A DNA stretch of 64,000 nucleotides from Annona cherimola (taxonomy: Eukaryota > Streptophyta > Magnoliopsida > Magnoliales > Annonaceae). The stretch spans positions 77,394,224 through 77,458,223 of the forward strand of contig CM059971.1 in NCBI GenBank assembly GCA_030490835.1, written 5' to 3'. Shown here piece by piece: positions 23,774-35,943 of the stretch; position 1 is the first letter of the stretch; each line of letters begins with the position of its first letter. Made by a program: the position numbers and the translations under genes. Below the pieces are notes generated by a model. It saw only the letters and a program-made list of their open reading frames with translations. It was not told the DNA's origin and ran no database searches.

Positions 23774-24690
23774 GTTGCATGAGCGTAGACATTTTTCAAA
23801 TAATGCTGCGAACGCGGCTTTGAAGTCTCTCATGATTTTGTATGGGGAGCAAAATTCAGCCCAAAGATGCCAAAGTGAGGTTGACTAACATGCATGGATT
23901 ACAAACAAAACGCAAGGCAAGCAAGAATCATTAAAGTTGAAAGAAACGTAAACCTAGCTTAGCTTGCTGTTTATTTTTCCTTATTTCGCGCGCATTCATG
24001 ATAGAAAGGTGACTGATTTGATGCTCGACCTAGATTATACATGCAAGTGTTAATTGGTTTTCTTTTCATGCATACATTGAGTCAGGGGACGAAGTTGAAC
24101 GGTCCAATGAAGTACTTCTAGAGTCCGACAGGCCGAAAAGTAGAATGTCGCGTACGTGTACAACTATCCCCAATTGGGACATGATGATCAATGGTCTGGA
24201 TTGCACAGCCAACTACCGCTGACCGCACTAGCCAGCAAGATGGCATTGTATCAACTCCAGCGTGTTTTTGAAATTGAAACGGGGCCGCAAGAGATTCCCT
24301 GGCGTGTGAAAGGCTTTGCGTCTTCGGAGTTTGACAGCAACGTGTTGTGCTCGATCGTATACCTAAACTCAAGGAGGACTTTTGGATGCATGCTATTGCT
24401 AGGGTTAATAGCTTGAGAGTTGAGATCCTAAATAACACAAATTTCAGTGAAAGGTAAATTAGCTTGGGTGGGAAATTTTACCTTCAAAATCCAACAGCTA
24501 CTACTACACTACACGGAAATGGTTGGATTTAGTCCCTTCCTGGATCCTAATTCTCTTGTAAAATTTGTTAGAGTTATTTTTTTCGGGGAGCAAATTTTAA
24601 TTTTGGAAAATTAAATTATACCACAAAAAATCAACTTTTCGCTACATGTTTTTAAGCACCACTTATTATTTTTTTTCCAAAAGATACTAA
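23774..24690. other. Upstream flank of the peroxidase, no second gene
   Basis: Overlapping frames of 86-106 codons on both strands at 24118-24438 have moderate GC but no domain I recognise, and frames on both strands at one site argue against coding. No other feature is supported. Confidence 0.35.
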
Positions 24691-25520
24691 TTAGTAGGGG
24701 AGTAACTCGCATGAGTTGATTCGTAAGCCCACTAATCCAACCCGCTAAAGATCAGATAGGATTGGGATAAATTAAATAAATAAGTTTCAACTCATTAACC
24801 CACCAATCCATATAACTAAATGGATGGTTAATAATTATAAAAAAGGGTGGGTAATGGGTTGACTTGCTTCAACTTGGTTTTTTTATATATATATATAAGA
24901 ATTCAACTTGTTAACATAGCATACGACCCATTTTTATGTAATATATATATATATAGGAAATGTTTCTATGAAATTTCTCTTTTATATAATTTCTTTTATT
25001 TTTAATATATTGATGTTTAATGAAAAATTCACTCAATCTATTATACTTAGTATCATTTATAATATTTTAAAATTTTGTGATTTGTTTAGTATCATTGTGC
25101 ATGAGCCCAATCTACAAGTGTGTGAAATCAATGAAATAAAATAGTTTAATATTAAATATTAATTTAACAACGTTTAAACCATCTAAAACATCATTTCTAC
25201 GCAAATAAATGATTCTAAGTATTATTACATTCCAGTTCATAAATAAATGAATCTAACAATTTTTTACAATTTACGCATGAATATTTATTTTTCAACAAAT
25301 GTGACATATACACATGTTTGATTTAGATGAAACTTAGTCTCCTATCTAAATAAATAATATTAAATATAGTAAATAGATTGTATTTTCTGTTAAGAATTAA
25401 AATTTTAAAATTTAAAAGGGTTACATATAACCGCTTTTATGTAACCTAGTAGACCCGAAAAGTATATGACCCATTTAATTCAACCAACCTGCTCAACTTA
25501 TTTACAACCCTTTAGTGAAT
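24691..25520. mobile_element. Possible hAT-like element containing a palindromic element
   Basis: The outer parts have the CTAATCCAACCCGC / CAACCAACCTGCTCAAC words and TAGGGGAGTAACT...TACAACCCTTTA ends of hAT-like elements, without a clear duplication. Inside, from the (TA)n tract near 24945 to about 25450, is a family C element: GTTTAATGAAAAATTCACTC, then AATCAATGAAATAAAATAGT, then CGCTTTTATGTAACC. Confidence 0.4.
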
Positions 25521-25809
25521 GCTTGTCTTGTTTATTTTAATGCTTGGTGAACTATTTCTCGCTGTAGACAGTTTATTTATTCTATTTTATAACAAAGGTA
25601 ATTTGTATACATTGACAAATGACAAGTTACATTGTTCACAGAGGAAGACAATATAAAAATTAATTAAGAGACCGTTGAATCAAGTTTTTTTTCATCGTTA
25701 ATTTATTAGTGAATTTGAAACAGCAAATCGACCTTCAACCTTAACCTATTGAATTATCTATTAGGCATAAAGAACTGCGACTAATGGGAAGTTTTAAGAA
25801 GTTCATTTA

Positions 25810-26068
25810 GGGTGTGTTAAGGAAGTGATAAAATTGCAGTTGAAAAGTTTTTCAATTGAAATGAAATGATTTAATATGATAGAGATAATAATGAGGAGTA
25901 AGGAGAATAAAGTTACATTAGATTAGTTAGAAGCATAGATGGTTATGTTAAAATGATGAAAAAATATGATAGTTGTATTAGAACAAATGTAGAAATAATT
26001 AAAGAATAAGATAGTTACGAAGAATTAAAAATTTTAGATTAAAAAATTTTAAATGTAAACAAACACCC
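25810..26068 (+). mobile_element. MITE family A, ends intact
   Basis: GGGTGTGTTAAGG at 25810 mirrors AAACAAACACCC ending at 26068. The interior follows the family order: GATTTAATATGATAGAGATA, AAGTTACATTAGAT, AAATGATGAAAAAATATGAT. The size is 259 bp and no coding frame is present. Confidence 0.7.
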
Positions 26069-26099
26069 TAAATGAAAATTTGGATGGTCTGGCACTGAC

Positions 26100-26800
26100 G
26101 GAAAGCATTCTATTTAGAAGGGGTTAAGCCATCTTTTGAGGATGTGCCACGATGGTCTGTTGTGTACTTCAGATATGGCAACTCGGATGATATACTAAAA
26201 GAGGACTACCCGTACGTTGAGCCATTTTAGTCCTAGAAGGTGCGTGAAACCATTGGATGAGGCGATGAAAGTCAATGCTGATGCAGGATATATAAATATG
26301 CATGACGGATTATAGGTTATTGGGCAGTGATTAGAGATAGCAGGGGCAATTTATGGAGGCTAAGTGCTGGAAATGGAATGGGATTCTGGACCCTCTGATC
26401 ATGGTGAGACAAGCCATGGTGATGGCTATCCTATGGACTTCAGCGCTGAATTTCCAGAAGGTTGTGACGGAATCTGATCTTAGTAGAGCTACTGAATGAG
26501 AGGGAGTGATCAGGCTCTAACTTTTGAATCCTAGTGGGTAGGATAAGATCTATTGTCTAAAAGTTTAAAAGCTGTTGCTGATTCCACATCCTGAGTGACG
26601 AAAACGTTGTTGTTCACAATATAGCAAAATATGCTTTAAGCATTGAGAACCTGCTTTGTACCTGCTGGTTGGATCCACCACCATGTGTAACTGAATCTCT
26701 ATGTAAGGACTCTATTCTTATATATCAACGAATCGTCTTGGGGTGTTTCCCTTTCAGCCTCCTTCCCGACGCTCCTCTGGCGAGGAGGTAGTTGAGGCTT
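26100..26800 (+). pseudogene. Decayed LINE RNase H-like fragment
   Basis: Scattered RNase H-like motifs remain on the plus strand across several frames: KVNADAG near 26268, VIRDSRGNLWRLSAG near 26325-26370, and VVHNIAKYALSIENL near 26610-26650, followed by LDPPPCVTESLCKDSILIYQ. This is the order seen at the 3' end of plant L1 LINE ORF2. Several stops and shifts show it is old. No target duplication could be found. Confidence 0.6.
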
Positions 26801-26825
26801 TCGGACTAATCTTTTTATTAGGAAT

Positions 26826-27112
26826 GCATGGTAAGGGATAAAATTTTTGGTAGAAAAAATTTTCTATAAAATTTTTTAAAATGAGAAAAAATGTTGTAAA
26901 GTAATAAAGATAATAATGAAAAATATAGCGAATAAAGTTAAAATAGATAACTTAGTTGTATAAATAATTATATAAAATTGATTGAAAAGTAATATATTTG
27001 AATAGAAAGATATGAAAATTTAATTAAAAAATAAAATAATTATGAGGAATGAAAAGTTTTAGATTAAAAAATTTTTGATTTAAAATTTTTTTGTTGTAAA
27101 CAACACATGCCC
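26826..27112 (+). mobile_element. MITE family A
   Basis: The family order is AAAATGAGAAAAAATGTTGT, AAGATAATAATGAAAAATAT, AAAGTTAAAATAGATAAC, GATTGAAAAGTAATAT, ending GTAAACAACACATGCCC. The 5' end is eroded. Confidence 0.55.
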
Positions 27113-27167
27113 TAAAAAGGCAATAAAATTGTTATTATTAAATGTCCTTTTTTCAATATTTGAGACT

Positions 27168-27440
27168 TAAGATATGTTTGTTAATAAGTAAAAGTTGTCA
27201 AGTTAAAACTTTTTCATTCTCCACAATTATCCTATTTTTTAATCATTTCTTCACATTTTTCTATACAATTACCCTACTTTTCAATCATTTCTAGACAACT
27301 ACCAACACAACTAACTTATCTATTTGAACTTTATTCTATTTATTTCTCATCATTGACCCTATCATATTACATCATTTGACAACTTCTACTGTGTGCAACT
27401 TTTTATCAAAAGTTTTATCCATTCCCAAACACACTCTTAG
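27168..27440 (-). mobile_element. MITE family A, inverse orientation
   Basis: It runs from GATATGTTTGTTAATAAG to TTCCCAAACACACTC, with TTAATCATTTCTTCACATTT, ACAACTAACTTATCTATTTG and CATCATTGACCCTATCATAT in between. Only about 55 bp separate it from the copy at 26826-27112, which has the opposite orientation. Confidence 0.6.
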
Positions 27441-30239
27441 ACTAATATCCTACTTGTTTTGATAGATGTATGTTTTTCTTTATTTTTACAGGTATATTAT
27501 CTATGTTATTTCATATAGTTGATATAAATCAACTTTATCTTCAACCTGTTTAAGCCCACACAATCAACTTTTTTACAATTCAAAATCTTATATGATACAC
27601 AAGTATAAATTGATTAGGATTGGAGTTTTGATAAATGAGTTGTAAAGTGCTTAGTGTTAAGATTTTATAAATATGTTAGAATTAGAGTTACTTAACCTGC
27701 CAACTTGATTTAGTTACACTCCTATTAATTAGTAATTAAAATTATTATTACAGCTAAAATTTAACTTCTAATTATAATGCAAAAAGTAATCTTTTGCGAT
27801 AGGATAAAAAAAATAATGTTTCTAAAAATTATAATTTCAACGAAAATTTTCGATAAAATCACAAGCTAGCAAATTGATAATGAGACAAATTTTTAACGTT
27901 TTTTGCTATTGCCTTATCAAGGAAGAGCCATTGAAAATGGAAAGTTTGTGGACTAGTTAGCCTGAACTTCTTTTCTTGAGCAACATTCAAAGTTTGTAAA
28001 CTAATATAAATTTTATTCATAAAAAAAGTTGGTCAATGAGGGAAAAAAGCAATTTAATATAAATTGTTCAGTCAATATTATACAGTACGTTCCATTAAAA
28101 AATATTACACGGTACGTCATGCATGCTGTAAACAGTATACTAAAATATATATTTTTTTTTCGATGGAAGGTATTAGCTTAAAAGTATTATATGCGTATAA
28201 GTTATGAAGGTTAAAATTATCGAGAGTATGCTTATATGATATAAATATGCGTATGCATGTTAATTTCAATCAACCCTCAGCGTGTCTTCCACGCAGTGTG
28301 CATAGCCCATCATTTGTATAGACTAGCATTAGCATTGAACGTAAAAACATGTCTGGCCCGCAGTGTGCAAGTGAATGTCACCGTCATGTCGCATACGCAC
28401 CAAAGTCGTGTGGGAAATTTCCGTGGCTCTTTTTCCCAAGATGCGTGGAAATTAGGTAGAAGTGCAGTGGATTACAGAGTCAAGGTCAATCACCATCGAT
28501 CACAAAATTACAATTCCCATAAGCCTTAGCTCTGATCTCGCTTTAGACAATAACATTTGAAGTTTGTGTGTGGTAGACAAATTTTCCATTGTTTAATCAT
28601 TTCTTTATATTTTTTCTGTTTGCAAACGGATTTCCCCATAATGATGATGCAGTTTGCTGTAAAATTGGCTCTATATGTATTGAAAATATAATAATACCTC
28701 ATACCATCATTTATCTGTATAAAAAATATGTTTTTATGGTTGAAATGTTGAAAATATAACTTGAAAATTAATATTTATACTAAACTATTTTATCATCTTG
28801 GTTTTACATGATTTTAAAATAGAACTCATACATATGTTTGATTCGGATGAAAATTAGTACGTTATTAAAATAAATAATTCTAAATATAATAAGGAGAGCC
28901 CATCTGCGAAGAACTGCATCATATTATGATGTAAACCAACTGCACCTGAATATTATCCAATGCACATATATTTTGCGTATGTCAAGAATTGCAACCTTTT
29001 CTTAGAAAGTAAAAAACAAACCGAACTTTAAAATTTTTGAAGATTGAAAATTGACCAATTATATTATTTTGTCGTGGAAGGACAAAATCAGATGTAATTA
29101 AGTAGTGGTGGACAACTGGACAGGGGTTTTGTTGAAACCTAGATCCTGGAAATTAAACCTACCATTCTTGCCTTTGATTATATTATAATGGGTTCATTAG
29201 CTAGCTACTTTGAATTGTCAAACTATTTATCACTCAATTCAGCCCCATTTTTAGGAGGGTTAGACTAGAATTAATTTTTAAAAATAGAAAATAAACTGAT
29301 CATAAAAGGTCATTGGGCGGCCTAATTGGAACAACAACTTGTTCAAGCGTACACATGTGGGCCCACGTATTAGACTCGAACATCAACTTGGATTGACAAC
29401 AAGTGGGGCGAGAAGTTTTCTATATTCGGGTTAGGCTGAGAAGATTTTTTTTGCATGTAAGAGGCCCACTTCGATCACGTTATTCCGCTTATTTAATTAA
29501 TTAAACTGTCATTTTTCAATCATGCAAAAGACCCGGCCGGCATATTAATGTACAGTTTGACGATTGGCAAGATACGCGCCCCGCGTTTGGTGGTGAGACT
29601 ACTTTGCAATGTCGGCTTTTTTAAGAAAATAATTAAATAATCTATGATATATTGGGCCAATCGGATAATGCTTATGAAAAGGTAATTACTGTAAAAGCTC
29701 GAAGTATTAAGCGATGTTCCAAAGGATCTAATATCTTGGTCTCCTTTATGCTTCTTTATAATCCTTCCAAATAGGCTTAGCACCAAGCCAAACACATTTT
29801 CTCCAGCCAGGCGATATCCAGTTGGTAATGCTGTCGTCTGCTATGTGAGTCCCAACCCATAGGAAGCACTTCCCTTGGGAAAAAAAAAAAAAAGCTGGGC
29901 ATTTTGGTAATTTTACAGCGAGAGTATATTTGTTTAAAAACGTGAGTATGTTTGGTTTTTTGATAAAATTTGTATTATATATATACAAAATCTCAATCTA
30001 TTCCATTCATTTGCTAGATCAAATATTAAAATGTATGTGGACATAATTTCTCATCATTTGACAATTTCTAAAAAAATTTTTGTACAAAAACATTTTTTTG
30101 AAAAAGATTTCATTATAATTGGTAAAGTTAGAAAATATAATTTTTATTAGAAGTTATTTTATATTATTTAAAGTTAATGTAATCATGGTACTCTAAAAAA
30201 TAACAAGTTCTTTTATTTTTCTCGAATTTTTGAAAATTT
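27441..30239. other. Long intergenic stretch, no gene seen
   Basis: A 90-codon frame at 28257-28529 (contains RVGNFRGSFSQDAWKLG) has no recognised domain. The stretch 28660-28945 is a truncated family D palindromic element: TTTGATTCGGATGAAAATTA, then ACTGCATCATATTATGATGT. The stretch 29500-29880 has moderate GC and unrecognised frames on the minus strand. Nothing else is supported. Confidence 0.35.
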
Positions 30240-30269
30240 ATTAATATTTTATTATTTTCTGAATATAAT

Positions 30270-31775
30270 CGGATCTAACGACATCTAACAGCATCTAACA
30301 GCATCTAACAACATCTAACCGCATCTAACAGCATCTAATTTTTAAAATTAATAAGTTAATCCTAATTTAACACCTGTAATATGATCCTAGGTCCCTTATA
30401 ATATTATTTAGACCTTAAATTCAGAATTTGAAACTCATATTATATGATTTAATAAAATCATCATAATCTAACAGCGTCTAATCGCATCTAACGGCATCTA
30501 ACAGCATCTAACCACATCTAACAGCATCTAACAACATCTAATTTTTGAAATTAATAAGTTAATCGTAATTTAACACCTGTAATATGATCCTAGACCCCTT
30601 ATAAGGTCATTTAGACCTTAATTACGGAATTTGAAACTCATATAATATGATTTAAAGAAATCCAACTTAATCTAACAGCGTCTAACGGCATCTAACAGCA
30701 TCTAACGGCATCTAACGGCATCTAACCGCATCTAACAGCATCTAACAACATCTAATTTTTGAAATTAATAAGTTAATCGTAATTTAACACCTGTAATATG
30801 ATCCTAAGCCCCTTATAAGGTCATTTAGACCTTAATTACGGAATTTGAAACTCATATAATATGATTTAAAGAAATCTAACTTAATCTAACAGCGTCTAAC
30901 GGCATCTAACGGCATCTAACAGCATCTAACCGCATCTAACCGCATCTAACAGCATCTAACAACATCTAACAGCATCTAATTTTTGAAATTAATAAGTTAA
31001 TCGTAATTTAACACCTGTAATATGATCCTAGGCCTCTTATAAGGTCATTTAGACCTTAATTACGGAATTTGAAACCCATATAATATGATTTAAAGAAATC
31101 CAACTTAATCTAACAGCGTCTAACGGCATCTAACGACATCTAACAGCATCTAACGGCATCTAACAGCATCTAACCGCATCTAACAGCATCTAACATCATC
31201 TAATTTTTGAAATTAATAAGTTAATCGTAATTTAACACCTATAATATGATCCTAGGCCTCTTATTAGGTCATTTAGACCTTAATTACGGAATTTGAAACT
31301 CATATAATATGATTTAAAGAAATCTAACTTAATCTAACAGCGTCTAACGGCATCTAATGGCATCTAACAGCATCTAACGGCATCTAACAGCATCTAATTT
31401 TTGAAATTAATTAGTTAATCGTAATTTAACACCTGTAATATGATCCTAGGCCTCTTATAAGGTCATTTAGACCTTAATTACGGAATTTGAAACTCATATA
31501 ATATGATTTAAAGAAATCCAACTTAATCTAACAGCGTCTAACGGAATCTAACGGCATCTAACAGCATCTAACCGCATCTAACAGCATCTAATTTTTGAAA
31601 TTAATAAGTTAATCGTAATTTAACACCTGTAATATGATCCTAGGCCCCTTATAAGGTCATTTAGACCTTAATTACGGAATTTGAAACCCATATAATATGA
31701 TTTAATGAAATCTAACTTAATCTAACAGCGTCTAATCGCATCTAACCGCATCTAACCGCATCTAATTTTTGAAAT
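30270..31775. repeat. Composite satellite: decamer arrays joined by a ~130-bp spacer
   Basis: Eight blocks of a 10-bp unit (CATCTAACNG, with NG = AG, GG or CG and some AA) each end in a conserved word starting TAATTTTTGAAATTAATAAG, at about 30337, 30539, 30753, 30977, 31201, 31395, 31589 and 31763. The block-to-block distances are 202, 214, 224, 224, 194, 194 and 174 bp. They differ mainly in decamer number, because the spacer is nearly constant. The spacer holds a small hairpin, AAGGTC-ATTTA-GACCTT. It is non-coding. Confidence 0.92.
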
Positions 31776-32400
31776 TTTATAAATATTTTACCTAATTTGT
31801 GTATTTTGCACAAGATATATAATTAATAATTCATTTCATAACTATGGAAACCTTTCAATAATTTTAAAACTAAATAAATAACAATTAAAAATATTAACTA
31901 ATTTGAATTAAATAAAATCAAAATTTACGTAAATATATAAAATTGTAAAAATTATTATTTATGACACTATAAAACTAAAATTGTAAGAAATTATATATAA
32001 ATTTAATTTATATTTAATATATAAATATATGTTTCTTTTTGGGATTGGTTAAATAATCAATTTAGTAAATAACTACGTTTAATAGAAATTTTATAATGAA
32101 AATTATTTAAATTCTATAATAATATTATTACAGATTATATTACAAAAATATAATAATTGTAATTTTTTGTTACTATTATTAATTAAACAAGAAATACAAA
32201 TTTATTTACTCCAAATGAACTTAATGTGGACTAATAATTTATCTAAAATTTACATTGAATATAAAATTTATACAAAATTTTATGTTAACACCTCTAAAAA
32301 TGATCGCTTGTGTTATATCTCCTGTAAATTTTTTATAAAAAATAAACTAATTTTAGAAATCAAATATTCATTTTTTATTTAAACCCGCGGATTTATTTTA
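31776..32400. repeat. AT-rich module, copy 1
   Basis: Positions 31945-32230 (AACTAAAATTGTAAG, TATAAATATATGTTTCTTTT, GGGATTGGTTAAAT, ATACAAATTTATTTACTCCA) match 35540-35825 and, more loosely, 32930-33290. This module precedes a minisatellite array in two of its three occurrences. No gene is present. Confidence 0.7.
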
Positions 32401-32413
32401 GAAAACAAAACAA

Positions 32414-32640
32414 ATCATTTATGAACGCCCGTGGGACATTTATATATTTTAAAAAAATAATAGATTCATTTTTGGACGCCCGCGGGACACGTATATATTT
32501 TTATAAAAAAAAATATTTATTTTTTGAGGCCCGTGGGACATTTGTATATTTTATAAAAATAATACATTCATTTTTAGAGGCCCGCGGGACACATTTAAAT
32601 TTTTATAAAACATTATATTCATTTTTGGAAATTGAAAATT
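32414..32640. repeat. ~51-bp minisatellite, array 1 (about 4-5 units)
   Basis: The unit core is TTCATTTTTGGAGGCCCG followed by CGGGACA and an AT stretch (TATATATTTTTAGAAAA). The units are in frame, giving an open frame of repeating ARGTxIYF, which is an effect of the 51-bp (17-codon) period and not evidence of a gene. Confidence 0.88.
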
Positions 32641-33905
32641 AATTTAAATCCATATGAAAAGTATTAATTAAAATATATATCTTGCAAAATAAATATTTTT
32701 TCATGATGATAAATTATTTATTTCAATTAAATTTTTATAATTTTTTATAATCTAATAGCATCTAATGTTTTATAATTTTTTAATCTTTTACTTAATATGT
32801 GTATTTTGCAAAATATATATACTTAATAATTTATTTGATGTCTAAATAATTTTAAAACTATTCAAATATATAAATTTATATAAAAAAATTAACTCTTCTT
32901 GATAAAATGAAATAGAAATTTACTTGGAAATATAAAATAGTTAAAATTATTATATATATGACGCTGTAGAACTAAAATTATGATTAATTATATATAACTA
33001 TAATTTAGATTTAATTAGTAATGTTACTCTATTGTATTGTTAACTGTAATTATGAAGAAAATACATGTTGATTCTTTTGAATATACATGTTGACTCTTTT
33101 GAATATACGTTACGATTATATATAATTGTAATTTTATAAGAAAATTTATTAAAATTATAAAATATTATTATTATAGTTTATGCCATCTAAATTTAAAGTA
33201 TTAATATAATAATTGCAATTTATTGTTACTATTATTAATTAAATTAAACTAGAAATACAAATTTATTTACTCCAAATGAAATCAATATGGACAAATGATT
33301 TAATTAAAATTTACGTTGAATATAAAATTTATAGAAAATTTTATGCTATGTAACACCTCTAAATATGTACCCTTCTGTTATATCTCTTGTGAATTTTCTA
33401 TTAAAATGTGTTTATTCTATAATTTGTTCTAAATAAGTACCTTTCTACGAAATGTTACGTTCATGAGTATTTTTTGAAAAACTATGCGTCACCGAAGGCA
33501 TGTTTACGGGAGATGTCAGACTTGGTCAAAATGGGTCAAAATTGGGCATTTTTCAGTCAAAATCGCTGCATTATTTTGACCATAGAAAATACGTCCCTCA
33601 TGTATCTGTGCGAGGTTTAACATGATGCGGCAAATGCCTTAATTAATCGCAAATTCACTTTTGGGCACATATCTGAGTTTGTTATTTATTATGGATTAGC
33701 TCAATATTTTTCTTTCTGTATATTTAGCGAAATTATGTAATTAGTGCAAAAAGCACACAAATTAGAAAAGATTAAAATTTTTATTGAATCTTTAATAAAA
33801 AAAAATATGAAAAATTCTAAAAACACTGCAGGCATGCCTACAAAGGAATTTATTAGAACAGATTTGAGAAACATATGTAAACAAAAATTTTGCACAGAAG
33901 ATTTT
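32641..33905. repeat. AT-rich module, copy 2, plus a unique G+C-richer segment
   Basis: Positions 32930-33380 repeat the module of 31945-32300 (AGAAATACAAATTTATTTAC, TTTACGTTGAATATAAAATT, TAACACCTCTAAA). A stray decamer (AATCTAATAGCATCTAATG) at 32749-32767 links it to the satellite upstream. The stretch 33470-33690 is less AT-rich (GTCACCGAAGGCATGTTTAC, GGTCAAAATGGGTCAAAATT) and occurs only here. A frame at 33744-33959 matches no known family. Confidence 0.55.
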
Positions 33906-35512
33906 AGAATAACAAAACATTCATTTTTAGAGGCCCGCGAGACATATATACATATTTAGAAAATAAAATATTAATTTTTGAGGCCCACGGGACATGTATA
34001 TATTTTAGAAAAATAAAACATTCATTTTTGGAGGCCCGCGGAACACATATATATATTTAGAAAACAAACTATTCAGTTTTGGAGGCCCGCGGGACATATA
34101 TAGATTTTTAGTAAACAAAATATTCATTTTTGGAGGCCGCAGGACACATATATATTTTTAGAAAACAAAATATTCATTTTTTGAGGCCCGTGGGACACAT
34201 ATATATTTTTAGAAAATAAAATATTCATTTTTTGGAGGCCCGCGGGACACATATATTTTTAGAAAACAAAATATTCATTTTTTGGAGGCCCGCAAGACAC
34301 ATATATATTTTTAGAAAACAAAATATTCAGTTTTGGACGCTCGCGGGACACGTATATATTTTAGAAAAATAAAATATTCATTTTTGGACGCCCGCGGGAC
34401 ACGTATATATTTTAGAAAAATAAAATATTCATTTTTTGGACGCCTGCAGGACACCTATATATTTTAGAAAAATAAAACATTCATTTTTTAAGGCCCGCGG
34501 GACACATATATATTTTTAGAAAATAAAATATTTATTTTTTGGAGGTCGGCGGGACACATATATTTTTAGAAAATAAAATATTCATTTTTGGAGGCCCGCG
34601 GGACATGTATATATTTTAGAAAAATAAAATATTCATTTTTGGACGCCCGCGAGACACGTATATATTTTAGAAAAATAAAATATTCATTTTTTGGACCCCT
34701 GCAGGACACCTATATATTTTAGAAAAATAAAACATTCATTTTTGGAGGCCCGCGGGACACATATATATTTTTTGAAAACAAAATATTCATTTTTGAACAA
34801 CCGTGGGACATGTATATATTTTTAGAAAATAAAATATTCATTTTTGGAGGCCCGCGGGACACATATATATTTTTAGAAAATAAAATATTCATTTTTGAAG
34901 GCCCGCGGGATACATATATATTTTAGAAAAATAAAATATTCATTTTTTGGACGCCCGCGGGCACATATATATATATATTTTAGAATAACAAAACATTCAT
35001 TTTTAAAGGCCCGCGAGACATATATATATTTAGAAAATAAAATATTCATTTTTGAGGCCCACGGGACAAGTATATATTTTAGAAAAATAAAACATTCATT
35101 TTTGGAGGTCCGCGGGACACATATATATATTTAGAAAACAAAATATTAAGTTTTGGAGGCCCGCGGGACATATATAGATTTTTAGTAAACAAATATTCAT
35201 TTTTGGAGGCCCGCGGGACACATATATATTTTTAGAAAATAAAATATTCATTTTTGGAGACCCGCGGGACTCATAAATATATTTTAGAAAATAAAATATT
35301 CATTTTTGAATGCCCGCGGGACACCTATATATTTTAGAAAAACAGAATATTCATTTTTGGACGCCCGCGGGACACCTATATATTTTAGAAAAACAAAATA
35401 TTCATTTTTTGGACGCCTGCAGGACACATATATATTTTTAAAAACAAAACATTTATTTTTGGTGGCCAGCGGGACACATATATATATATTTAGAAAATAA
35501 AATATTCATGAT
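33906..35512. repeat. ~51-bp minisatellite, array 2 (about 31 units)
   Basis: This is the longest array. The consensus is ATTCATTTTTGGAGGCCCG, CGGGACACATATATATTTTT and AGAAAATAAAAT. The 8-bp palindrome CCCGCGGG is the most conserved part. Its variants (CCCGTGGG, CCCACGGG, CCTGCAGG) are mostly CpG-to-TpG/CpA changes. Units with GGACGCC cluster together, showing local duplication of blocks of units. Confidence 0.92.
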
Positions 35513-35943
35513 CTAAAACTAAATATTATATAAAACAGTAAAAATATTATATATATGATGCTGTAAAACTAAAATTGTTGTAAATTATATATAACTGTAA
35601 TTTAGATTTAATATATAAATATATGTTACTTTTTGGGATTGGTTAAATGGTTAATTTAGCAAATAACTATATTTAAAAGAAATTTTATAACAAAATTTAT
35701 TAAAATTATAAAATAATATTATTACAAGTTATATTAAAATTTTAAAGTATTAATATAATAATTATGATTTATTATTACTGTAATTAATTAATTTAAAATA
35801 AAAGTGTAAATTTATTTACTTCAAGTGAGCGAGAAGGAGAAAAAGGTTGCATGTGGCTCATGTTCGGTAAAAAATGTTCTGCGCGTGCATGATTAGCTGA
35901 TGGACCGTCGGAGTACTGTTAAATCGTGCTCCATCACTTCCGT
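35513..35943. repeat. AT-rich module, copy 3, with G+C-richer tail
   Basis: Positions 35540-35825 repeat the module of 31945-32230. The tail 35825-35940 (GTGAGCGAGAAGGAG, ATGTTCGGTAAAAAATGTTC, GGACCGTCGGAGTACTG) is single-copy in the window and leads directly into array 3. Confidence 0.65.

Noticed and set aside
24118..24438. Overlapping frames on both strands upstream of the peroxidase
   Set aside because: There is no domain on either strand, and frames on both strands at once suggest chance in DNA with moderate GC.
30270..31775. CRISPR-like look (regular short repeats with spacers)
   Set aside because: The spacers are the constant part and the short units vary in number. The context is a plant nuclear genome, with no cas genes and no unique spacers, so it is a satellite.
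33744..33959. 71-codon frame between module copy 2 and array 2
   Set aside because: K/N/I-rich as expected for AT-rich DNA, it runs into the minisatellite and matches no family.
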